In this document: positions 1 to 6,821 of the stretch, piece by piece | Numbering within the stretch: position 1 is the first letter of the stretch | Layout: each line of letters opens with the position of its first letter | NCBI GenBank assembly: GCA_021202575.1 | Contig: JAJQCU010000095.1 | Location: 584-12,705, forward strand | Length of the DNA stretch: 12,122 nucleotides | Source of the DNA: Lachnospiraceae bacterium | Lineage (GTDB): Bacteria > Bacillota > Clostridia > Lachnospirales > Lachnospiraceae | Reading direction: 5' to 3' | Made by a program: the position numbers and the translations under genes | The notes under the pieces: generated by a model | Told to the model about the DNA's origin: nothing | Database searches by the model: none | The model's input: only the letters and a program-made list of their open reading frames with translations

Positions 1-1
1 G

Positions 2-928
2 ATTCAGACCCATATCAGCCAGCTGGCGGAGCTGCTCTCCCGATATGAGCGGTTGATTTACGGGCTTCAGGGCCTGTTCGTGGGAAGCTGGGGAGAAATG
101 CACGGTTCCCGTTTCCTGACCCGGCGCTCCATGACAGAGCTCTGGTCTTCCATGAGGCAGGCCGCGCCTGAGAGCTGCTTTCTGGCGGTGCGCCGTCCCT
201 CCCAGTGGAGGGAGCTGGCGGGCTTTTCTGACCAGTGGGAGGAAAGGGAGCTTGAAAAGAGGGCGAGGTCTTTGCACCTTGGCCTGTTTAACGATGGACT
301 GCTGGGGTCGGACACGGACCTGGGAACCTGGCGGGAGGACAGTGTCCGCCAGGAACTGGATTTTCAGAAACGGCTGTGCCGGTATGTGCCTAACGGAGGG
401 GAGACGGTCGGGGGAGAGAAGCTTTTTGGCATGGAAGAGGCGGCGGAGCGCTTTTCACGGATGCGCCTGACTTATCTGAACAGCCTCTATGATTTGCGGG
501 TTCTGGACCGGTGGAAGCAGACGCGGTATCAGGGAGAGAACGGATATCGCTACATCGGGAAACGGCTTGGGTACCGCTTTGTGGTGCGGGAGGCCGGTCT
601 GATGAAAAAAGCCGGTTTCCAACTGAAAATTGTGGTGGAAAACACAGGCTTTGGTTGTTTTTATCAGGAAGGGGAGCTGGCGCTCCTTTTGCGGGATCAG
701 GAGGGGAACATAAGGCGGCTGGGGCTTGAGGCCGATCCCCGTACCTTCTGGCCGGGGGAGCGTGAGGAGATTTACTCAAGGCTTCCGGAGGTTTGGCTAA
801 ATCAGGAGAAAGCGCCCTATGAGCTTTCCCTTGCCATGACGCGGAGAAAGGATCAGGCGCCGATTTGTTTCGCAAACGAGGGCGCGAAAGAGGAAATTTG
901 CCTGGGGAGGCTTTGCTATGGAGCGTGA
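2..928 (+). CDS. DUF4832/DUF4874-type barrel protein, C-terminal part (5' end outside window)
   Basis: The frame is open from base 2 to the TGA at 926-928, with no ribosome binding site before the first ATG (53), so this is the 3' part of a longer gene. Visible family marks are GSWGEMHGSR (bases 83-112, with a Glu where glycosidase-like barrels carry an acidic residue), LGLFNDGLLGSDTDLGT (about 278-328), VGGE (407-418), and a C-terminal beta-rich domain opening with LGYRFV near base 566. The same marks occur in the same order in the gene at 4956-6350 (GHWGEWH, LGLYND, VGGE, LGYRLY), so the two are diverged paralogues. DUF4832 and DUF4874 are uncharacterised families; the barrel and beta-sandwich reading is inference from motif spacing. 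The Stealth gene starts 11 bases before this stop, so the two are probably translationally coupled. The N-terminus, and hence any signal peptide, cannot be seen. Confidence 0.85.
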   Translation: MQTHISQLAELLSRYERLIYGLQGLFVGSWGEMHGSRFLTRRSMTELWSSMRQAAPESCFLAVRRPSQWRELAGFSDQWEERELEKRARSLHLGLFNDGLLGSDTDLGTWREDSVRQELDFQKRLCRYVPNGGETVGGEKLFGMEEAAERFSRMRLTYLNSLYDLRVLDRWKQTRYQGENGYRYIGKRLGYRFVVREAGLMKKAGFQLKIVVENTGFGCFYQEGELALLLRDQEGNIRRLGLEADPRTFWPGEREEIYSRLPEVWLNQEKAPYELSLAMTRRKDQAPICFANEGAKEEICLGRLCYGA

Positions 929-1922
929 GGGAATTGATTTTGTCATTACCTGGGTGGACGGCAACGACCCGGCCTGGCAGAGGGAAAAGGCGAAATACCG
1001 CCCGCGGACAGAGGCGGACGACCGGCCGGAACGGTACCGGGACTGGGGGTTTCTGCCCTACTGGTTTCGGGGCGTGGAGAGGTACGCGCCGTGGGTGCGC
1101 AGGATTCACTTTATCACCTGCGGCCAGATTCCGGACTGGATGAATACCTCTCATCCGAAGCTGCATCTGGTCAGCCACGAGGATTATATTCCACATGAGT
1201 ACCTTCCCACCTTCAGCAGCCGCGTGATTGAGCTGCATATGTACAGGATTGAGGGGCTGTCGGAGCGATTTGTCTATTTTAACGATGATTTTCTGCCCGT
1301 CAGGGATCTGAAGCCCACTGATTTTTTTGACGGGGACAAGCCCTGTGATATGCTGGCCTTTCAGCCGGTGGTAGCCAACCCGGCCAATCCGGTCATGTCC
1401 CACTCTTATCTGAACAATACGCTGGTGCTGGCGAGACATTTTGACAAGCGGCAGAATGTCCGGATGCAGCCCGGCCATTATTTTAAAATCGGATATCCGC
1501 CGCTGTATTTTTTTTATAATTTTCTGGAGCTTGCTTTTCCGCTGTTCACGGGCTTTTATACGGTTCATGGACCGTTTCCCTTTCTCAAAAGCACCTTCGG
1601 GGAGGTCTGGGAGAAGGAGGGAGAGGTGCTGCGGGAGACGTCCTCCCACAGATTTCGCGGCAGTGAGGATGTGACGCCTTATCTGCTGCGGGAATGGCAG
1701 AAGCTGACAGGCAATTTTACGGCGAAAAATATTACCAGAGATCTGGGATATTTCAATGTGGGAAATGAAAATGAAAAGCTGCTGCGGGCCATCAGAAAGC
1801 GGAAATCAAAGATCATCTGCATCAATGACGCCAATCAGCCGATTGAGTTTGAGCGGGTAAAGAGGGAGCTGCTGGAGGCCTTTGATGAGATACTGCCCCA
1901 GAAGTCCTCCTTCGAGAAATAA
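918..1922 (+). CDS. Stealth-family sugar-1-phosphate transferase (capsular or phosphoglycan synthesis)
   Basis: This 334-residue protein shows the four conserved Stealth regions in order. CR1 is IDFVITWVDGND at residues 6-17. CR2 runs from about 40 to 130, with RDWGFLPYWFRGVERYAP, the ITCGQIPDW stretch and YFNDDF at 120-125. CR3 is the YTVHGPFPFLK stretch at about 214-224. CR4 is RFRGSEDVTPYLLREW at about 245-260. Stealth enzymes transfer hexose-1-phosphate from a nucleotide sugar to a glycan hydroxyl, making phosphodiester linkages; the animal relative is GlcNAc-1-phosphotransferase GNPTAB. They act in the cytoplasm. Length fits bacterial Stealth proteins. The ATG at 918 lies 8 bases after GGGAGG (904-909) and overlaps the previous gene's stop region by 11 bases, so the start is secure. 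The next gene is a flippase, consistent with a surface polymer. Donor and acceptor sugars cannot be read from the sequence. Confidence 0.95.
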   Translation: MEREGIDFVITWVDGNDPAWQREKAKYRPRTEADDRPERYRDWGFLPYWFRGVERYAPWVRRIHFITCGQIPDWMNTSHPKLHLVSHEDYIPHEYLPTFSSRVIELHMYRIEGLSERFVYFNDDFLPVRDLKPTDFFDGDKPCDMLAFQPVVANPANPVMSHSYLNNTLVLARHFDKRQNVRMQPGHYFKIGYPPLYFFYNFLELAFPLFTGFYTVHGPFPFLKSTFGEVWEKEGEVLRETSSHRFRGSEDVTPYLLREWQKLTGNFTAKNITRDLGYFNVGNENEKLLRAIRKRKSKIICINDANQPIEFERVKRELLEAFDEILPQKSSFEK

Positions 1923-2007
1923 AGAGAAAAGGGCGTGTGAGGAAACGGGAAAAGACCTGAGGCGGCAGCGGGCTGTGGGAGCTGTCTTTCCATGGCGGGG
2001 CGGAAAT

Positions 2008-3564
2008 ATGAATGAGCAGGAAAAATCCAGAACTGAATATTCGGCATATAATACAACGGTAGCTGTGATTTCCCGGCTGATCGCCATTCTGCTCGGCTTT
2101 GTGACCAGAGTCGTATTTACCCATACCCTGAGCGAAAGCTATGTGGGGGTGAACGGCCTTTTTTCGGATATTCTGAATGTGCTGGCCTTGTCCGAGCTGG
2201 GGGTGGGGACGGCGATCACCTACGCGCTGTACCAGCCCATCGCGGAGGGGAACATCGAAAAGCAGAAATCCCTGATGAGGGTGTATTGCTGGTTTTACCG
2301 CATTGTGGCAGCGGTGGTACTGACGGCGGGGCTTTGCCTGATTCCGTTTCTGGACGTGCTGATAAAAAATCAGCCGGATATTGAATATCTGACGCTGATC
2401 TATGTGCTTTATCTGCTGAATTCCGTGTTGTCCTATCTGCTGATCTATAAAAAGACACTGATCGACGCCCATCAGATGAGCTATATCGGGACGATGAATC
2501 AGACCATTTTTCTGATTATTCAGGATGTGGTGCAGATGATCGTGCTGGTCACGACCCACAATTTTATTCTGTTCCTCTGCATTTATCTGATATGTACGCT
2601 GGGCGGGAACCTGCGGATTTCCCGGAGGGCGGACAAAATGTATCCTTATCTGAGGGACAAAGAGGTGCAGTCTCTGGGAAAGGAGGAGAGGGCGGATATT
2701 TTCCGCAATATCCGGGCGATGTTCATGCATAAGCTCAGCAGCGTGCTGGTCAACAACACGGATAATCTGCTGATCTCCTCTCTGATCGGCATTGTCAGCG
2801 TGGGGATTTATTCCAATTATTATCTGGTGATCGGTTCTGTGCGCCAGGTGCTGGACCAGATGTTCCAGGGGATCACGGCCAGTGTGGGGAATCTGGGGGT
2901 GACGGAGGATTCGGGCAGGATCAGAAAGATCTTTAACGCCTGTTTTTTCATCGGACAGTGGCTGTACGGAGTGGCGGCCATCTGTCTCTATGAGCTGATC
3001 AATCCCTTTGTGCAGATCAGCTTTGGAGAGAATTATCTTTTTCCTTCCAGAGTGGTGCTGGTGCTGTGCGTCAATTTCTATGTGAACGGCATGAGAAAGG
3101 CCTCTCTGGTTTTCAGAGATTCCATGGGACTTTTCTGGTACGACCGTTATAAGGCGGTCCCGGAGGCGCTGATCAATCTGGCGGTGTCCATTCTGCTGGG
3201 GCTACGGCTGGGCGTGATCGGTGTTTTCCTGGGGACCTTTGTCAGCATGGCGGCTACATCTGTCTGGGTGGAGCCCTATGTGCTGTATAAGCATCGGCTG
3301 AATACGCCGGTGCGATATTATTTTGCCAGATACGCGCTGTATACGGCGGTGCTGGCGGCAGCGTGGCTTTTGACAGACGGGCTCTGCTCGCGGATTTCGG
3401 GCGGAGTTGTGACGGTGCTGATTCTGCGGTTTTTCGTGTGCGCGGCGGTTCCCAACGGGATTCTGCTGCTGGTTTACTGCCGGACAAAGGACTTCCGCTT
3501 TCTGGTGGAGAAGGCCGGGGGATTGCTGGAAAAGAGAAGGGGCGAGCGGCGAATTGGATCATGA
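2008..3564 (+). CDS. Polysaccharide flippase (Wzx/MATE-like, MOP superfamily)
   Basis: The 518-residue product is highly hydrophobic, with about a dozen predicted membrane segments separated by short charged loops. The N-terminal pattern (NTTVAVISRLIAILLGFVTR, then FTHTLSESYVGVNGLF) is typical of Firmicutes oligosaccharide flippases often annotated as lipopolysaccharide biosynthesis proteins. Such proteins move lipid-linked oligosaccharides across the cytoplasmic membrane. I place the start at ATG 2008, where the family-like N-terminus (MNEQEKSRTEYSAYN) begins after a modest GGGGCGG signal. The frame is open back to 1882, but those 42 residues are arginine-rich and polar, overlap the Stealth gene and look unlike the family. 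The 85 bases between the Stealth stop and this start hold no other recognisable element. The stop codon lies inside an inverted repeat (3558-3582). The transported substrate is inferred only from context. Confidence 0.92.
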   Translation: MNEQEKSRTEYSAYNTTVAVISRLIAILLGFVTRVVFTHTLSESYVGVNGLFSDILNVLALSELGVGTAITYALYQPIAEGNIEKQKSLMRVYCWFYRIVAAVVLTAGLCLIPFLDVLIKNQPDIEYLTLIYVLYLLNSVLSYLLIYKKTLIDAHQMSYIGTMNQTIFLIIQDVVQMIVLVTTHNFILFLCIYLICTLGGNLRISRRADKMYPYLRDKEVQSLGKEERADIFRNIRAMFMHKLSSVLVNNTDNLLISSLIGIVSVGIYSNYYLVIGSVRQVLDQMFQGITASVGNLGVTEDSGRIRKIFNACFFIGQWLYGVAAICLYELINPFVQISFGENYLFPSRVVLVLCVNFYVNGMRKASLVFRDSMGLFWYDRYKAVPEALINLAVSILLGLRLGVIGVFLGTFVSMAATSVWVEPYVLYKHRLNTPVRYYFARYALYTAVLAAAWLLTDGLCSRISGGVVTVLILRFFVCAAVPNGILLLVYCRTKDFRFLVEKAGGLLEKRRGERRIGS

Positions 3565-3582
3565 GCGCCCTTTGCTCATGAT
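3558..3582 (+). promoter_or_regulatory. Inverted repeat spanning the flippase stop codon
   Basis: ATCATGAGC (3558-3566) and GCTCATGAT (3574-3582) form a perfect 9-bp stem with a 7-base loop. The stop codon TGA (3562-3564) lies in the left arm, and the next gene's candidate start codons begin 4 bases after the right arm. No T-run follows, so it is not a classical terminator. It could affect translation initiation or mRNA stability at the junction. Whether it has any function is unknown. Confidence 0.5.
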
Positions 3583-3585
3583 ATA

Positions 3586-4899
3586 ATGAGGGAGAGCATG
3601 AGGAGAGAGACACTGACCTACGAGGAAAAATATCTGTTAAATCTGCTGAGACAGGCGTTGTCCGGAGAAGACGGGACAGCGGCTCATGAGAACGGGGATT
3701 GTGCCGCAAAACAGGATCATCCGGAAAAAGGAAATGACGGCAGCCATCGCGTGGGCGGGGATTTTGTCCGGTCTCCGGACTGGAATCGGCTGTTTTTGCT
3801 GGCGGAGAGGCATTCTGTCCTGTCGCTTCTGTATGATGTGCTGACTTCCGGTGGGAATCTGCCCGGGGAATTTCAGACCCGGCTGGAGAAGACCAGCCGA
3901 CAGATTGTCCTGCAGAATTATCACCTTCTTTTTCTGACCGGAGCTGTCATACAATTGCTGAAGGAGAACGGGATTCAGTCGGTCTGCTTAAAGGGCGCGG
4001 CTGTCTGCGGCTGTTATCCGGTTCCGGAGCTTCGCAAATCCGGAGATGTGGACCTGCTTTTGGTGAATCCGGAGGAGATTGAAAGGGCGGTGAGCGTGCT
4101 TGAGAAAGCGGGGCTTGTTGTCAGCGCGGACCAGCACTCCGTTCATCACGTTGCGATGGAAACCCGGGATCAGATTGAGGTGGAAATCCATACCATGATG
4201 GCGGGGCCTTTTGATCACAAAGGGTTTGACCGGTATCTGTATCCCTTCACGAATCCGGGAGGCGGGCAGTATGAGGAGAAGGACGTGATGGGCGTGACCC
4301 TTCCGGTGCTTTGCGGGCCGGTGTTCGCTTTTCAGCTGCTGCTTCACATGCTGCAGCATTTTCTCCGGTCCGGTTTCGGCATCAAGCTTCTGTGCGACTG
4401 GGCCGTATTCTGGAACGGAACAGACAATGAACAGACTCTGAACGCTTACCTTAAGATGGCGCGGGGCAGCGGCCTGAAGCGGTTTTCTGATTACATTACA
4501 GCGGTCTGTGTACAGTATCTGGGCCTGAAAAGAGAAAAGGCGGCGCTGCTGATTGAGGGCGGGGGAGAGCCGGATACCTGGCCCAATGAAGAGTCTGTGG
4601 AGGCTTTTCTGTGGGAGATACTGGAAGCGGAGGAGTTTGGAAAATCCTCCGGCGACCGGATGGTGATGGTGCGCGGAAGTGGTATTTTGGCTTACCTGCG
4701 GGAATTTCATCACCAGATGCGCCTGAATCATCCGAAGGCCTCAAGGGCGGTGATCCTGTGGCCGGGGCTGTGGGCGGTGACGCTTTTCTGTTTTCTGTAC
4801 AATAATAAAAAAATCCGCGGGATATCCACTCTGAAAATTCTTAAGAATGCCGGAAAGCGGGGACAGATGGCGGAGAAACTGGGGCTGTTTCGCGAGTGA
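3586..4899 (+). CDS. NTP_transf_5-type nucleotidyltransferase family protein
   Basis: The 437-residue product has the hallmarks of the uncharacterised nucleotidyltransferase family PF14907. LKG is at residues 135-137, followed by YPVPELR and then GDVDLLL at 153-159, where D154 and D156 match the metal-binding DxD of the fold. An acidic EVEIH at 198-202 fits the third carboxylate. About 110 residues precede this core, including a polar segment (about 25-60) that looks like a linker. A hydrophobic stretch near residues 389-406 could associate with the membrane. Two in-frame starts exist: ATG 3586, with no clear ribosome binding site, and ATG 3598, preceded by GGGAG (3590-3594) at short spacing; the N-terminus is therefore uncertain by 4 residues. 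The gene follows the flippase by 21 bases. Its substrate is unknown; location suggests a role in glycan assembly or modification. A distant relation to toxin-type nucleotidyltransferases is only at fold level. Confidence 0.87.
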   Translation: MRESMRRETLTYEEKYLLNLLRQALSGEDGTAAHENGDCAAKQDHPEKGNDGSHRVGGDFVRSPDWNRLFLLAERHSVLSLLYDVLTSGGNLPGEFQTRLEKTSRQIVLQNYHLLFLTGAVIQLLKENGIQSVCLKGAAVCGCYPVPELRKSGDVDLLLVNPEEIERAVSVLEKAGLVVSADQHSVHHVAMETRDQIEVEIHTMMAGPFDHKGFDRYLYPFTNPGGGQYEEKDVMGVTLPVLCGPVFAFQLLLHMLQHFLRSGFGIKLLCDWAVFWNGTDNEQTLNAYLKMARGSGLKRFSDYITAVCVQYLGLKREKAALLIEGGGEPDTWPNEESVEAFLWEILEAEEFGKSSGDRMVMVRGSGILAYLREFHHQMRLNHPKASRAVILWPGLWAVTLFCFLYNNKKIRGISTLKILKNAGKRGQMAEKLGLFRE

Positions 4900-4955
4900 G
4901 GCATTTACAATTCCGCCGGGATCTGATGGGGCTTTGGCATCGGACGGAGAATATC

Positions 4956-6350
4956 ATGGGTAAAAAAAGAACCTCTAAAATTCTGCTGCTTCTGACGGCG
5001 GTCATAATCGCGGCTGCTGCGACAGGGCTGTTTAGTATATACTCATACCGCTGCCGCCTGAACCTGACGGCAGCGTTTGCGGAAACGGACGAGTTTATCG
5101 CCAATCCGCTGATTGGCTTTGCCCCCACGGCTGCTGACACGGAGGCTTGCGAGGATGATACGCAGCTGGTGTACATCGGGCTGACCTGGGCGGAGTGGGA
5201 ACCGACGGAGGGAGTCTATGATATTCAGTATCTGGAGGAGACTTATCATATAGAGCGGTGGCAGGAGGAGGGAAAACACGCGGTTTTAAGGTTCCTGTGC
5301 GATGTGCCGGGCTCCTCCGGGCATGTGATGGACATTCCGGAATGGCTTTATCTTCAGACCATGGACGGCAGCTTCTATACTACCAGCTATGGAAGCGGCT
5401 ACTCCCCCAATTATGAAAACAGTACCTTTCGGGCCGCCCACAGAGCCGCAATCGAGGCGCTGGCGGACTACTGCAATGAGAGTGACTTTGTGGCTTATGT
5501 GGAACTCGGCAGCCTGGGACACTGGGGAGAGTGGCACGTCCACAGTGATGTGGAGGGCGTAGGCATGCCAGATGCGGAGATCTGTCGGGAATATGTGATG
5601 GATTATTACGACAGTTTTACCAACGCTTGGCTTTTGATGCGCAGAAATTATGAAATGGCAGCCGAGCTGGGCCTGGGGCTGTACAACGATATGACAGGCT
5701 CTGAGACATCCACACGGGGATGGCTTAGCTGGATCAAAAACGGGGGCAGGCAGCAGACCGACGGGAAAGCGCTGGAATATCGGGCGCTTGAAAATTTCTG
5801 GGAGACAGCCCCTGTGGGCGGGGAGTTTACCAGCGCGACCCCCATGGAGGAGATGCTGGGTGAAAATCTGGATATGACGCTGAGTCTGATCGAGGAGACT
5901 CATATGAGCTTTATCGGGCCATACTGTCCCACGGGCGAGGAGGCAGAGTCAGAGGGAGCGCAGGAGGTGCTGAAGCGGCTGGGGTACCGGCTGTATATTT
6001 CCGGCCTGACGACCAGCTATTCGCTGCGGGAGGATGAGCTGCGGATATCCATGACCTGGGAAAATACCGGGATTGCGCCCATGTACTGGGACTGGCCGGT
6101 GACCATGTATATCTGTACTCTGGACGGAGAGCTGGAATACGCAGAAACGGTGGAAATGAATCTGACGCAGCTGGTGCCCGGCGCGCAGATCGTGACCGAG
6201 AACAGCATCCCCTACTCGGAACAGCTCCAGAGCGGCTTTATGATCGGCGTGAGCATTACGGATCCGGAGCAGGAGGAAACGCTGAAGCTCGCGATGGACG
6301 CGGAGGAAATGGGGCTGGTACAGGTGATTTATGTATATGAGGGGAAATAA
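4956..6350 (+). CDS. Membrane-anchored DUF4832 family protein (putative glycoside-hydrolase-like barrel)
   Basis: From ATG 4956 the product is 464 residues. It begins with a positively charged tip and one hydrophobic segment (about residues 9-27), a signal anchor or uncleaved signal peptide, so the rest should lie outside the membrane. Family marks follow: NPLIGFAP (50-57), LTWAEWEPTEGVYD (76-89, like the opening strand of glycosidase barrels), VELGSLGHWGEWH (182-194, with E183 and E192), LGLYND (240-245), APVGGE (285-290) and a C-terminal beta-rich domain from LGYRLY (342). I chose ATG 4956 because GGAGA lies 6 bases upstream and the signal segment then sits at the N-terminus. A GTG at 4896 overlapping the previous stop would add 20 residues, including a poor leader. 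The gene closes the polysaccharide operon and is a paralogue of the partial gene at 2-928. Catalysis is not demonstrated for the family; a role in cleaving or remodelling the exported glycan is inference. Confidence 0.88.
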   Translation: MGKKRTSKILLLLTAVIIAAAATGLFSIYSYRCRLNLTAAFAETDEFIANPLIGFAPTAADTEACEDDTQLVYIGLTWAEWEPTEGVYDIQYLEETYHIERWQEEGKHAVLRFLCDVPGSSGHVMDIPEWLYLQTMDGSFYTTSYGSGYSPNYENSTFRAAHRAAIEALADYCNESDFVAYVELGSLGHWGEWHVHSDVEGVGMPDAEICREYVMDYYDSFTNAWLLMRRNYEMAAELGLGLYNDMTGSETSTRGWLSWIKNGGRQQTDGKALEYRALENFWETAPVGGEFTSATPMEEMLGENLDMTLSLIEETHMSFIGPYCPTGEEAESEGAQEVLKRLGYRLYISGLTTSYSLREDELRISMTWENTGIAPMYWDWPVTMYICTLDGELEYAETVEMNLTQLVPGAQIVTENSIPYSEQLQSGFMIGVSITDPEQEETLKLAMDAEEMGLVQVIYVYEGK

Positions 6351-6354
6351 AGAG

Positions 6355-6403
6355 GAAAAAGAAAATGCCGGTTTCCCTTTATTTACAAGGGAAATCGACA
6401 TTT
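6355..6403 (-). terminator. Intrinsic terminator of the tRNA-Pro gene
   Basis: TTTCCCTT (6372-6379) pairs with AAGGGAAA (6387-6394) around a 7-base loop, and the stem extends outward to AAATG/CATTT (6363-6367 and 6399-6403) with one mismatch and one wobble. On the minus strand the hairpin is followed by a T-rich tract (complement of the A-rich 6355-6366), giving a good terminator 8 bases after the tRNA. On the plus strand there is no real T-run after the stem, so termination of the upstream operon here would be less efficient. Confidence 0.8.
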
Positions 6404-6410
6404 AAGCGAG

Positions 6411-6484
6411 TCGGGGTGACGGGATTCGAACCCACGGCCTCTTCGTCCCGAACGAAGCGCTCTACCAAGCTGAGCCACACCCCG
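6411..6484 (-). tRNA. tRNA-Pro (anticodon CGG)
   Basis: The minus strand folds into a full cloverleaf of 74 bases. The acceptor stem is CGGGGTG with CACCCCG plus discriminator A (6411). The D arm is GCTC/GAGC around AGCTTGGTA. The anticodon arm is CTTCG/CGAAG with loop TTCGGGA, giving anticodon CGG, which reads CCG. The T loop is TTCGAAT. The anticodon arm is identical to that of Escherichia coli tRNA-Pro(CGG). The 3' CCA is not encoded (CTC follows), so it must be added after transcription. The gene stands alone between two plus-strand protein units. Confidence 0.97.
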
Positions 6485-6571
6485 AAGTTGAGTCCCCTGG
6501 GTCATGAGCCATTCAAATGAAAGTAATCTGTCACATTCCATCCGGAGAACCCAGTGGTTTTCAACATTTCA

Positions 6572-6600
6572 ATAATACAGAAATGAAAATGTAAAGTCAA
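6572..6600 (-). promoter_or_regulatory. Sigma-A-type promoter for tRNA-Pro
   Basis: On the minus strand TTGACT (complement of 6595-6600) and TATTAT (complement of 6572-6577) are separated by 17 bases. Each hexamer differs from consensus at one position. Transcription would begin near 6565 and give a leader of about 80 bases before the tRNA, to be removed by RNase P. An interrupted 8-bp pairing (6494-6502 with 6549-6557) lies in that leader. Confidence 0.72.
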
Positions 6601-6672
6601 TAGTAATTTTAGACAACCGAGGCAAAAAATAATCGTGCATTTTGGTTAAAACATGGAAATTTATAAAAGGGC

Positions 6673-6701
6673 TTGCAATTTACGAAACAATAGAGTAGAG
6701 T
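6673..6701 (+). promoter_or_regulatory. Probable promoter of glnN
   Basis: TTGCAA (6673-6678) and TAGAGT (6696-6701) are separated by 17 bases and preceded by an AT-rich stretch. The -10 element matches the consensus at four of six positions. Transcription would start near 6708, leaving a leader of about 110 bases before the glnN start codon. This promoter diverges from the tRNA-Pro promoter about 75 bases away. Confidence 0.55.
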
Positions 6702-6727
6702 AATTTCAACCGGGAAAACGTGAGATG

Positions 6728-6777
6728 TGAACGATGGCGTTCAGAGGATATCAGACCTTTGAACGCCTTTTTGTTTT
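6728..6777 (+). promoter_or_regulatory. Attenuator-like leader of glnN: terminator plus competing hairpin
   Basis: An intrinsic terminator lies in the leader: GGCGTTCAGAGG (6736-6747) pairs with CCTTTGAACGCC (6756-6767) over 12 bp with one G-U pair, followed by TTTTTGTTTT (6768-6777). Just before it, TGAACG (6728-6733) repeats six bases of the terminator's right arm and can pair with CGTTCA (6738-6743), which belongs to the terminator's left arm. The two structures exclude each other, so the leader can read as terminator or antiterminator. This suggests glnN is controlled after initiation, perhaps by nitrogen status through an RNA-binding regulator; the regulator is not in the window. The alternative is that it simply terminates stray transcripts from upstream, but the inferred promoter lies before it. 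Confidence 0.72.
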
Positions 6778-6821
6778 CATTTTGCGGCAGCGGCCCGTAA
6801 CTCGATTTGGAGGGAAACATT

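Noticed and set aside
390..1649. Minus-strand open frame of 419 codons
   Set aside because: It lies opposite the Stealth gene and the preceding DUF4832 gene, is rich in Pro, Arg and Ser as antisense frames of GC-rich genes are, and has no ribosome binding site or family motif.
1882..2007. N-terminal extension of the flippase by 42 codons
   Set aside because: The extra residues are polar and arginine-rich, unlike flippase N-termini, and overlap the Stealth gene; ATG 2008 starts the recognisable protein.
3582..3587. Perfect TATAAT before the nucleotidyltransferase gene
   Set aside because: No -35 element is found at a usable distance, and the hexamer partly overlaps the right arm of the inverted repeat and the start codon.
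4896..4955. GTG start overlapping the previous stop for the second DUF4832 gene
   Set aside because: It would add 20 residues before the signal segment, while ATG 4956 has GGAGA at proper spacing and gives a normal signal anchor.
6708..6770. ANTAR-type dual hexaloop element in the glnN leader
   Set aside because: The hairpins that can be drawn have loops of 4 and 8 bases without the A1/G4 hexaloop pattern, so the specific regulator class cannot be claimed.
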